Of a DNA stretch of 29,304 nucleotides, positions 16,915 through 25,200 are shown in pieces. The notes below the pieces were generated by a model. It had not been told where the DNA came from, did no database searches, and saw only the letters and a list, made by a program, of their open reading frames with translations. The position numbers and the translations under genes were made by a program. Every line of letters starts with the position of its first letter. Positions within the stretch are counted from its first letter, which is position 1. The DNA is from Bacteroidetes bacterium UBA6661. GTDB taxonomy: Bacteria > Bacteroidota > Bacteroidia > AKYH767-A > OLB10. The stretch spans positions 1 to 29,304 of the forward strand of contig DKKR01000041.1 in assembly GCA_002455375.1 (NCBI GenBank), given 5' to 3'.

Positions 16915-19170
16915 ATGGGTTCCGAAAATAATTCAAATAAAAATAATCTCCCTGCTGTTTCTGCTTCAGGCAAAGACAGCAAAGTAGTTATTGACCTTGA
17001 AGCCGAGAAAAAAGAAATCAGTAAACGCTATCGGCATTTATTGAGGGCATGCAAATCCGATCTCGATAAAAAAGATAAAAAAATAATCAGGCTTGCATTT
17101 GATACTGCATTGGAAGCGCATAAAGAAATGCGAAGAAAATCCGGTGAACCATATATCTATCATCCAATTGCCGTTGCACAGATTGTTGCAGAAGAAATCG
17201 GTCTTCGTTCTGCCATCCCTGTAGTTTGCGCATTGTTGCATGACACTGTTGAAGATACCTATCTTACATTAGACGACATCAGAGATTTGTTTGGCCCTGT
17301 TGCAGAACAAATTATTGATGGACTGACAAAAATTGCAGGTGTTTTTGATCATTCAAGTTCATTACAGGCCGAGAATTTCAGAAAGATGCTTCTTACATTG
17401 AGCGTTGATGTAAGAGTAATTCTCATCAAACTTGCCGACCGGCTTCATAACATGCGCACGCTTGGAAGTATGGCACGTGACAAGCAACTGAAGATAGCTT
17501 CTGAAACTGCTTACCTCTACGCACCTTTGGCACATCGTCTTGGGCTTTATAATGTAAAAACAGAACTTGATGATCTGGCTTTGAAATATACAGAACCTGA
17601 TATATATATAACCATTGCTGAAAAACTAAGAGACACTAAAAAAGAACGTGATAAATTTATCTCTGAATTTATTCATCCGATAAAAGATGAGTTGAATAAG
17701 CAAGGATTTAAATTTGAGATTAAAGGAAGGCCAAAATCCATTCACTCCATATGGGAGAAAATGAAAAAACAAGGTGTAACTTTTGAAGAAATATATGATC
17801 TATTTGCAATAAGAATAATTATTGATTCACCTCAAAGTCAGGAAAAAGCCGATTGCTGGAAAGTATATTCTATTGTTACGGATAGTTACCGTCCAAACCC
17901 TGACAGACTACGTGATTGGATTTCAACACCAAAATCGAATGGCTACGAGGCACTACACACCACAGTGATGAGTGATCAGGGTAAATGGGTTGAAGTACAG
18001 ATTCGTTCACAAAGAATGAATGAAACTGCTGAAAAAGGTTTTGCTGCACATTGGAAATATAAAGAATCTTCGCAAGAGTCTGCTTTGGATGAATGGCTTA
18101 CCCGCATAAGGGAAATGCTTGAAAACCCAGATAGCAATGCACTCGATTTTGTAGATGACTTCAAACTCAATCTCTTTGCAGATGAAATTTTTGTTTTTAC
18201 TCCTAAAGGAGATTTAAAGACATTGCCTGTCAAAAGCACTGCATTAGATTTTGCTTATGAGATCCACACAGATATTGGCAGCAGATGTATAGGAGCTAAA
18301 GTAAACCACAAGTTAGCTCCCATTTCGCATACACTGAATAGTGGTGATCAGGTAGAAATTTTAACCTCCGACAAACAACGTCCAAAAGAAGACTGGCTGA
18401 GTTTTGTGATTACTGCAAAAGCTAAAGGCAGAATTAAATCAGCATTAAAGGATGAAAAAAGAATTCTTGGTGAACAAGGAAAAGAAATTTTTGACCGAAA
18501 AATAAAACACCTTAAAATTCCTGTAGCAGAAATCAACATGAACGACATTCTGCTTTATTACAAACTTCCGAATGTTTTAGAGTTATATTATCGCATAGCA
18601 ATGGATGCAATTGATTTGAAGCAGTTGCGTGAAGCCGTAAACTATAAAGACCAGCGTGTGCGCAGTCAGCGGACAGCAGAGCCTACTTTAGAGGAGTTGG
18701 TAAAACAAGCACGCGGCTCAACCGATATGCTTGTCATTGGTGAAAACCTGAATAAAATTGATTATAAACTTTCGCCATGCTGCAACCCTATTCCCGGTGA
18801 TGACGTTTTTGGTTTCATCACCATCAATGACGGAATAAAAATACATCGTGTCAACTGCCCCAATGCCATGCAGCTGATGAGCAACTTTGCTTACAGAATT
18901 GTAAAAGCTAAATGGACAGGTCAGGAGCAGCTTTCTGTCTTGGCCGGTATTAAAATAACAGGAATGGATGATGTTGGGGTTGTAAACAATATTACCAAGG
19001 TTATCTCAAGCGAATTAAAAGTGAACATGCGATCTATCTCTATCGAAAGTAATGAAGGTTTGTTTGAAGGAACCATCATGCTTTTTGTTCACGACACAGA
19101 ACATCTGACCAAACTGATGAAAAAACTTTCCGCACTTAGCGGTATTCTGAATGTAACTCGAATTACTTAA
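16915..19170 (+). CDS. rel: Bifunctional (p)ppGpp synthetase/hydrolase Rel
   Basis: The 751-residue protein is a full-length RelA/SpoT homologue. The HD hydrolase domain covers about 55-200, with H83 in YIYHP, H109-D110 in LLHD and E113-D114. The synthetase domain lies at about 275-390, with RLRD (331-334) followed by STPKSNGYEALHTT and EVQIRS. The basic RxKD-like form of the 331-334 motif, instead of the acidic ExDD of RelA, together with an intact HD site, indicates a bifunctional Rel. A TGS domain (about 424-485, FVFTPKGDLKTLP), a conserved-cysteine region (SPCCNPIPGDDVFGF, about 617) and a C-terminal ACT domain (about 675-751) follow. It makes and removes the alarmone during starvation, on the ribosome. 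TACTTTTA at 16902-16909 is a near match to a -7 element very close to the ATG. Confidence 0.96.
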   Translation: MGSENNSNKNNLPAVSASGKDSKVVIDLEAEKKEISKRYRHLLRACKSDLDKKDKKIIRLAFDTALEAHKEMRRKSGEPYIYHPIAVAQIVAEEIGLRSAIPVVCALLHDTVEDTYLTLDDIRDLFGPVAEQIIDGLTKIAGVFDHSSSLQAENFRKMLLTLSVDVRVILIKLADRLHNMRTLGSMARDKQLKIASETAYLYAPLAHRLGLYNVKTELDDLALKYTEPDIYITIAEKLRDTKKERDKFISEFIHPIKDELNKQGFKFEIKGRPKSIHSIWEKMKKQGVTFEEIYDLFAIRIIIDSPQSQEKADCWKVYSIVTDSYRPNPDRLRDWISTPKSNGYEALHTTVMSDQGKWVEVQIRSQRMNETAEKGFAAHWKYKESSQESALDEWLTRIREMLENPDSNALDFVDDFKLNLFADEIFVFTPKGDLKTLPVKSTALDFAYEIHTDIGSRCIGAKVNHKLAPISHTLNSGDQVEILTSDKQRPKEDWLSFVITAKAKGRIKSALKDEKRILGEQGKEIFDRKIKHLKIPVAEINMNDILLYYKLPNVLELYYRIAMDAIDLKQLREAVNYKDQRVRSQRTAEPTLEELVKQARGSTDMLVIGENLNKIDYKLSPCCNPIPGDDVFGFITINDGIKIHRVNCPNAMQLMSNFAYRIVKAKWTGQEQLSVLAGIKITGMDDVGVVNNITKVISSELKVNMRSISIESNEGLFEGTIMLFVHDTEHLTKLMKKLSALSGILNVTRIT

Positions 19171-19173
19171 ATT

Positions 19174-19674
19174 ATGTACGTACCTTTTGACCAATTACCG
19201 GACGACTCCCGCATCTGGATTTTTCAGTCGGATAGATTATTATCAGAAGAGGATATTGAAGCTATCAATCCAATTCTGAATTATTTTATTAGTGACTGGA
19301 CAGCACATCAACAAACTTTAAGAGCCTCATTCACTTTTTTACATAATCATTTTCTGATCATTGGTGTTGATGAAAATATGGCAGTTGCCAGCGGATGTTC
19401 TCTCGATAAGGTTTTTCATGTAGTTCGTGCATGTGGTCAAAAAATCAATACTGACTTTTTAAATCGTCTTCGCATTGCTGAAATGACTCAACATACGATA
19501 ACACTTCACACTGTTAAACAAATATTGGAAATTGCAGAAAACAGAAACAGCAATGAGCCATTAATGATATTCAGTAACATCATTGAAACAAAAAGTGAAA
19601 TGAAAAACAATTGGCTTATACCGATTGAAAAATCATGGCTTGCACCCAAACTAAAATCAGCTAGTAAAATTTAA
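19174..19674 (+). CDS. Conserved Bacteroidota protein of unknown function
   Basis: This 166-residue protein begins MYVPFDQLPDDSRIWIFQSDR and has the segment HFLIIGVDENMAVASGCSLDKVFHVV. I recognise this as a small soluble family widespread in Bacteroidota that is often labelled ABC transporter ATPase. That label has no support here: there is no Walker A or B motif and no signature motif. It has no signal peptide or membrane segment, so it should be cytoplasmic. It starts 3 bases after the rel stop and is surely in the same operon. Function unknown. Confidence 0.8.
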   Translation: MYVPFDQLPDDSRIWIFQSDRLLSEEDIEAINPILNYFISDWTAHQQTLRASFTFLHNHFLIIGVDENMAVASGCSLDKVFHVVRACGQKINTDFLNRLRIAEMTQHTITLHTVKQILEIAENRNSNEPLMIFSNIIETKSEMKNNWLIPIEKSWLAPKLKSASKI

Positions 19675-19691
19675 ATTAATAAAATCAATTT

Positions 19692-20042
19692 ATGAACTTT
19701 TTAATTAAACTCATAATCTCTACGCTGGCAGTAATGATGGTGTCATACATTCTGCCCGGTGTGCATGTTCAGAGTTTTGGCATTGCACTTATGGTAGCCT
19801 GTGTTTTAGCATTTTTAAATGCATTGATAAAACCAATACTTGTACTTTTCACACTGCCAATAACACTCATCACATTAGGTTTATTTTTATTGGTCATCAA
19901 TGCCATCTTAATTATCATCACAGACCGATTGATTGATGGATTTGAAGTAAGCAGTTTTGGCATTGCCTTGCTGTTCTCTTTGATATTAAGCATCGTTACT
20001 TCGGTAATGGAGTCGCTTGCCGGACAAAATCAAAGACAATAA
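19692..20042 (+). CDS. Four-helix membrane protein of the phage-holin-4_2 (YvlD) family
   Basis: The 116-residue product has four hydrophobic segments (about 4-24, 28-47, 50-78 and 88-108). The pattern NFLIKLIISTLAVMMVSYILPGV, then LNALIKPILVLFTLPITLITLGLFLLVINAI, is typical of the PF04020 family. Despite the holin name, these are common chromosomal inner-membrane proteins with no shown lytic role. There are no phage genes around. It is the last gene of the plus-strand run starting at 16915 and ends at the convergent terminator. Confidence 0.9.
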   Translation: MNFLIKLIISTLAVMMVSYILPGVHVQSFGIALMVACVLAFLNALIKPILVLFTLPITLITLGLFLLVINAILIIITDRLIDGFEVSSFGIALLFSLILSIVTSVMESLAGQNQRQ

Positions 20043-20075
20043 AAAAACCGGCAACTTTTTAAACTGCCGGTCTTT
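20041..20075. terminator. Bidirectional terminator between convergent genes
   Basis: ACCGGCA (20047-20053) and TGCCGGT (20065-20071) form a 7-base-pair stem. For minus-strand RNA the stem is followed by a run of seven T, so it is a strong terminator for the hydrolase gene. For plus-strand RNA the following CTTTG is weaker, but it would still close the rel operon. Confidence 0.8.
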
Positions 20076-20093
20076 GTGCTGTCGAACAAACAA

Positions 20094-20900
20094 TCAGTTT
20101 CCTAAAAATTTAGAGATTTTCTCAAAATAAGCATTTTTATCGGTTGTAAAATTCTCTGCATTGGATGGCGAGTTTTTTACAACATAGGTTTCGCTGATGC
20201 CTTTAATTTGTTTTACATCTGTTGGGTTAATCAGATTATCCTGTGATGAAACAATAACCATAAGGGCTTTTATTCCTTTAGGCTTTTCCATTGCATACAT
20301 AGGCTCGTGATTCTTATCAAATCCAAAAGGCATAACCACCTCTTTGCCTGTCTTATCTTTTATTTTTTTCTTCATTACTTCAAGACCAATCCAAGGGCCA
20401 TCGGCAATCACCTTCTGTGTTTCTGTTCTGTTTGCACCAACACCAATTGAAAGGCCTGCGCCAATAGCCTTACCATACAAATTAAATTTTGTAATGGCAC
20501 GCGACTTACGCAAATAATCACAAACAGCATTAAGGTCAACAATAAACTGCGGATAGATAAATAAATCCGGATCTATTTTAAAATCACTGCTGCTACCATA
20601 ACCGCGATAGTCATACATGGCAACATTATATCCTGCACTTAAAAATGAATTGGCTATTTCAATATTATCAGCCATATTGCCATCACCACTGCCACTCATA
20701 ATTATCCAGTTGGTAGATTTTTTAGGCAACTCAAAAAGCCATGCATTGAGAATAGCACCATCGGGAGTTTTAATTTTTTCTTCTTTATAAGTCATGCCGT
20801 ACTTATCCGGAAGCACTTTATATTCCTTTGAAGGGTTTAGTGCCAATGCACCGGAAGCAAATACCGCCAAAGCGGCAACTAATGAAATTGATTTAAGCAT
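20094..20900 (-). CDS. Exported alpha/beta hydrolase-fold protein, nucleophile Ser replaced
   Basis: The ATG at 20900 is chosen over the one at 20942. It gives a signal peptide (MLKSISLVAALAVFASGALA), and the -7 element at 20928-20935 would lie inside the coding region of the longer form. The fold is clear: oxyanion region MSGSGDGNMADN, then VAMYDYRGYGSS, then the nucleophile elbow, then the acid strand ALMVIVSSQDNLINP with a likely catalytic Asp. The elbow, however, reads LYGKAIGAG where the family has GxSxG, so the serine is alanine (codon GCT, one base from TCT). No late catalytic His is clear either. It may therefore be non-enzymatic or use other residues. It belongs to the FrsA/BAAT-like group of hydrolases by general look; the substrate is unknown. 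Confidence 0.82.
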   Translation of the reverse strand: MLKSISLVAALAVFASGALALNPSKEYKVLPDKYGMTYKEEKIKTPDGAILNAWLFELPKKSTNWIIMSGSGDGNMADNIEIANSFLSAGYNVAMYDYRGYGSSSDFKIDPDLFIYPQFIVDLNAVCDYLRKSRAITKFNLYGKAIGAGLSIGVGANRTETQKVIADGPWIGLEVMKKKIKDKTGKEVVMPFGFDKNHEPMYAMEKPKGIKALMVIVSSQDNLINPTDVKQIKGISETYVVKNSPSNAENFTTDKNAYFEKISKFLGN

Positions 20901-20927
20901 CGTAATTTGATTGTTAAATTTAAGCTT

Positions 20928-20935
20928 CAAAAATA
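20928..20935 (-). promoter_or_regulatory. -7 promoter element of the hydrolase gene
   Basis: On the minus strand this reads TATTTTTG, matching TAnnTTTG. With a start about 5 bases downstream, the leader before the ATG at 20900 would be about 22 bases. The gap 20943-21109 holds no gene and is AT-rich. Confidence 0.5.
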
Positions 20936-21109
20936 AGTACACTGTCCATCAAATAGTAATTAATTTTTTAACAATTCTTGCTTATTGATGCTGAAAAATT
21001 CAATAATTATTCAGTAATAAATCATTTCAAAATATTATTTTAACTCTTATTTTAAAGCTCATGATTCACAACAAAGCTATCTAACCGATTCAAAACAAGT
21101 ATGAATAAC

Positions 21110-21979
21110 TTAACGATAGCGATCCGGATAATCTGTAATAATGCCATTGACACCGCTATATTTCAGCTTTAAAAATACTTTGTCGTTATTCACCGTCCAT
21201 GGAATAATTTTAATATTGTGCTGTTTACAATATTCTAAAGTCTTTGCTGTTGCAAGCACATACCAAGGACTGTAAATTGTTGTCACAAAACCAAGTTCAT
21301 TAAAAAAAGCATCTACATCCCTGTTGGTTTCATTCAAAGCTGCCAACGTATATTCAGGGTAATCCTGATGTAAGATACGTAACACTTCAGGATCGAATGA
21401 CTGCAATACGTATCTTTCTTTCTCGCTATATTGCTGCACAATCTTCATCACCAAATCAACAAACTGTTTTGTCTCCGGCTGAAATGTGCCTATCCAATTC
21501 TTCTTGCTTTTTAACTCAATGGAATAATAAGGCAACACGCCTTTTGTATTACAACAAAATGTATCCACCGTACTAATCACCTCTGAAAGCAATGGCTTAC
21601 CTACAACCAATTTATGTTGTCCGGGAAACTTTGCATAAAACTTGCTGCCACAGTCATAGCTTTTCACCTGTTCATAAGGCATTTTATAAATACTGTAAGC
21701 TGCTCTTTTAAAATTTGGCAGCGGAGTGCTGTCAGGCATCAGACAGGTTTTGTTGTTTATCCAGGGCTCGTGCGAAACTACTACTTGTGAATCTGCTGTA
21801 ACAACAACATCCAATTCTAGGTGAAGCACATTTAATTCAATTGCTTTTAAAAATGCAGGAATGGTATTTTCCGGCATCAGGCCACGGCAGCCGCGATGAC
21901 CATATATTGTGAATGAAGAATCTTGAGCCATTGTTATTGAAGATAAAAAAAAGCAAAATACAAAAATCCAAAATCTCAT
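21110..21979 (-). CDS. Exported glycerophosphodiester phosphodiesterase
   Basis: Counting from the upstream ATG at 21994 (294 residues), the protein has the GDPD active-site pattern: H33-R34 in YGHRGCRG, E42 in PENTIPAF, E60 and D62 in LELDVVVT, and H75 in VSHEPW. The ATG at 21979 (sixth codon) gives a tighter signal peptide (MRFWIFVFCFFLSSITMAQ) and is preferred. The enzyme splits glycerophosphodiesters released from phospholipids into glycerol-3-phosphate and an alcohol, with a divalent metal; with this signal peptide it should act in the periplasm. Its C-terminal part keeps the barrel strands (YVLQSFDPEVLRIL, KIIPWTVNN, VNGIITDYPDRY). Length is normal. It stands alone on the minus strand. 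Confidence 0.94.
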   Translation of the reverse strand: MRFWIFVFCFFLSSITMAQDSSFTIYGHRGCRGLMPENTIPAFLKAIELNVLHLELDVVVTADSQVVVSHEPWINNKTCLMPDSTPLPNFKRAAYSIYKMPYEQVKSYDCGSKFYAKFPGQHKLVVGKPLLSEVISTVDTFCCNTKGVLPYYSIELKSKKNWIGTFQPETKQFVDLVMKIVQQYSEKERYVLQSFDPEVLRILHQDYPEYTLAALNETNRDVDAFFNELGFVTTIYSPWYVLATAKTLEYCKQHNIKIIPWTVNNDKVFLKLKYSGVNGIITDYPDRYR

Positions 21980-22027
21980 TGCAAAACAAATCAATGTGTT
22001 AGGTAACCCTTGTGCCTAATTTATAGA

Positions 22028-22035
22028 CAAAAATA
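22028..22035 (-). promoter_or_regulatory. -7 promoter element of the phosphodiesterase gene
   Basis: On the minus strand this reads TATTTTTG, matching TAnnTTTG, 34-49 bases before the two possible starts. No good -33 TTG at normal spacing. Confidence 0.4.
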
Positions 22036-22145
22036 TAAATTCAACTTTGCTAGTTAAGATATTAATCTGTACTTTAGAAACGAAATTTTATTATGTAAGA
22101 TTAAAAGACAAACTACTATCGACAAATTCCATTAATTATAAAATT

Positions 22146-22228
22146 AAAAAGCCCCTGTTAAGTACAAGGGCAAAAACTTGTTGAGGCAAGCCTCACTACG
22201 GAATAAAATCCTTATTGTGATTTGCTTC
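22146..22228 (-). ncRNA. Predicted tracrRNA of the type II-C system
   Basis: Read on the minus strand, the segment starts with GCGAAGCAAATCACAATAAG. Its GAAGCAAATCACAA part is the anti-repeat expected to pair with a crRNA repeat opening with (G)TTGTGATTTGCTTT/C, the form I know from Bacteroidota type II-C arrays. A short nexus-like stem follows (GGA/TCC at 22200-22211), then a hairpin TGAGG/CCTCA with a four-base loop (22182-22195). It ends with a terminator stem GCCCTTG/CAGGGGC (22151-22171, one G-U pair) and a T run (22146-22150). The RNA would be about 83 bases, ending by intrinsic termination. It guides crRNA maturation and Cas9 loading. It is divergent from cas9. Ends are estimated from motifs. 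Confidence 0.85.
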
Positions 22229-22232
22229 GCTA

Positions 22233-22240
22233 CAAAAGTA
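22233..22240 (-). promoter_or_regulatory. -7 promoter element of the tracrRNA
   Basis: On the minus strand this reads TACTTTTG, an exact match to TAnnTTTG, ending 5 bases before the proposed tracrRNA 5' end. It lies 13 bases upstream of the cas9 ATG. The upstream region towards -33 is T-rich but has no TTG. Confidence 0.6.
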
Positions 22241-22253
22241 AAAAAAGAATGAT

Positions 22254-25200
22254 ATGAAAAAGAAAAAAGTTTTAGGACTAGACATTGGCACAAACTCAAT
22301 TGGTGCAGCATTGGTTAACCTACCTGATAAGTTTGATGATTATGGAAATGACGGCAGTATTGAATGGCTTGGAAGTCGTATTATTCCGTTGGATGGAGAT
22401 TATCTTCAAAAATTTGAGAGTGGCACACAAGCCGAAACGAAAGCTGCGTTTCGCAGAGGAAAACGTGGAGCAAGAAGACTTAAACATCGTTACAAACTCC
22501 GCAGATCAAGATTGATAAAAGTATTTAAAACATTAGGTTGGCTTGATACGAATTTTCCGCTCGATGATTCAAAGAAATTTAAAACAGAAATTAATGACAA
22601 TGGTTATTCGCTTAAAATAAGTGATTATTTGCCCTTTTCAAAAGAAACAATTGATGAGTTTGAAGAGGAGCTTGGTATCGCAGGAAATAAAAGTAAAAAA
22701 GGCAAAAGTATTGTTCCCGAAGACTGGATCATCTACTATCTGCGCAAAAAAGCACTTACATCTAAGATTACAATCCCTGAATTGGTTCGCATCATCTATA
22801 TGCTCAATCAACGCAGAGGTTTTAAAAGTAGTAGGAAAGATTTGAAAACAACTAATGTTTTGCCTTACGATGAATTTATAGAACGGAAAAATAAAAATGA
22901 TTTTGGTGAAGACGGTATTGAAACACAGTTTGTGTCCATCACAAAAATTAAATCCGTAACATTTATAGAAGTAAAGAAAGATAAAAAGGGGAACGTAACC
23001 AACACCTATTTAATAGAAGCAGAAGACCAACGATTACACAAATGGGAGGAAATACGCAAGAAAGAGCCTGATTGGGCAAGAGAAGTAAATGACAAGGGTG
23101 AAAAAATTGAGAAAAAGGAGTTTACCTTTTTAGTCACTCAAAAAATAGATAAAAATGGTAAGTTTACACAAAACAAACCGCAATTACCGAAAGAAAGTGA
23201 TTGGGCATTATGTACAACCGCTTTGAGTGAAAAAATCCAAGAGAACAACCAACATCCGGGCGAATACTTTTATGAGCAAATAAAAGAAGCATACAAAGTA
23301 GGACGAAACTTTAAAGCTCGTCAATACCCTGTTTACAGGTGGCGTTATGAAAAAGAATTGAAAGATATTTGGGAGAAACAATGTGAACTAAATCCCGAAC
23401 TTCAAAAGATAAATTCAGACCAAAGCACTTTAATCAAACTTGCTGAACTACTTTATCCAACACAGACAAAATACAATATGCCCAAATTAGCAGAATTTAA
23501 AATTCATGATTTGCTACATATTATCAGCAAGGATATAATCTACTATCAACGTGAGTTGAAATCGCAGAAAAACTCAATCAGTGAATGTCGCTATGAGAAA
23601 AGAAAAGGTATTGATGGTGAAACTTACGGCTTAAAATGTATTCCACGCTCATCACCTTTATTTCAGGAATTTCGTATTTGGCAGGACATTCATAATATCC
23701 GAGTGTTTGAACGAGAAGTAAAAATTGAGGGAAAAACCATATTAGATGTTGATGTAACGAATGCTGTTATAAATGACATGGTAAAAGAAAAGTTATTTGA
23801 ATTATTTAATTCCAAAGTATCTATCACTGAGAAAGATATTTTAAACACGCTGATAGAGAATCGCCCTGAAACCAATATCAAACTTGATATTGATAAAAAA
23901 GAAAAAATTCATTCTCACAGAATAAACCTATATGCAAGACGTGATGATTTGAAAGGAAATGAAACATTAGCGCGTTATCGCTCACTTTTCAAAAAAGCAG
24001 AGTTTGATGGACACGAAATGCTAACGGACAAAGATAAATTGATAAAACTGTGGCATATTGACTATTCCATTACTTCATCGGACGAAGAGAAATCTAAAAA
24101 GGGAATAACAACGGCCTTAAATAAACTTCTACCCGATAATCCTAATAAGTCCAAGGTAATTGAATTATTTACAAAATTGTCTGAACTCAAAAAAGAATAC
24201 GGCTCATATTCTGCTTGTGCTATTAAAAAACTGTTGCCTGTAATGCGTTGTGGCAGCTATTGGAATGAGCAGGAAGTTTCAGACACTACCAAGCAACTAG
24301 CAACACAAATTAAAGAACGGTTAGAAAATATAAACCATAACATAAGGCGACTAAACGAAATTGCCGATGATGATGTACAAAAACAAGTTTTAAAAAGTTT
24401 TATCGGGAATGAAGATTTGACAAAAAGCTTAAACACCTATCAGGCAGGCTATCTAATCTACGACAAGCATTCCGAAAAAGATAAAACACCGATTAACTCT
24501 GTTGAAGATTTTGGGAAATATATTCAAAAAGCAATTCCGAATAACAGCTTACGAAATCCTGTTGTGGAGCAAGTTGTAAGGGAAACAATGTTTTTGGTTC
24601 GTGATGTTTGGAATAAGTATGGAGAAATAAATGAAATCCATATTGAGTTAGGTAGAAACTTAAAAAACAATAGCGATGAACGTAAAAAAATATCAGATAC
24701 ACAGGAGGGTAATTTTAAAGAGAAACAACGTATTAAAAAGTTACTTTATGAATTGATAAATGACGGTTTTGAGCAACATATTGACAAAGATGAAGCAAAT
24801 CCATTTACGTTTGAGAATGAAAATTTTGAATGGAAAACACAAATTGAAAACACAACTTTTGAAGTAAAACCAAATCCTGAAAGTCCTATTGATGTTGAAA
24901 AATTTAGAATATGGCGAAACCTTTCAAAACAAAGCGAAATAGATTGGGCTAAGAAAGTAAAAGATGAAAAAATTCCAACAGAACAGGAAATTAAAAAATA
25001 TGCTCTTTGGCTTAGTCAAAATTGCCGTTCTCCTTATACAGGAAAAATTATTCCCTTGAGTAAATTGTTTGATAATGCGCAATACGAGATAGAGCATATT
25101 ATTCCACGTGCTTTGATGAAAAATGACAGCTTCAATAACTTAGTAATTTCAGAATGGGGAGTTAACAAGGCTAAAGGGAAGAAACTTGCTGCAAATTTCA

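Noticed and set aside
19174..19674. ABC transporter ATPase
   Set aside because: The common database label for this family is not supported: no Walker A, Walker B or signature motif is present.
19692..20042. Phage holin, and hence a prophage
   Set aside because: The PF04020 family name is misleading. The gene sits in a rel operon with no phage genes around.
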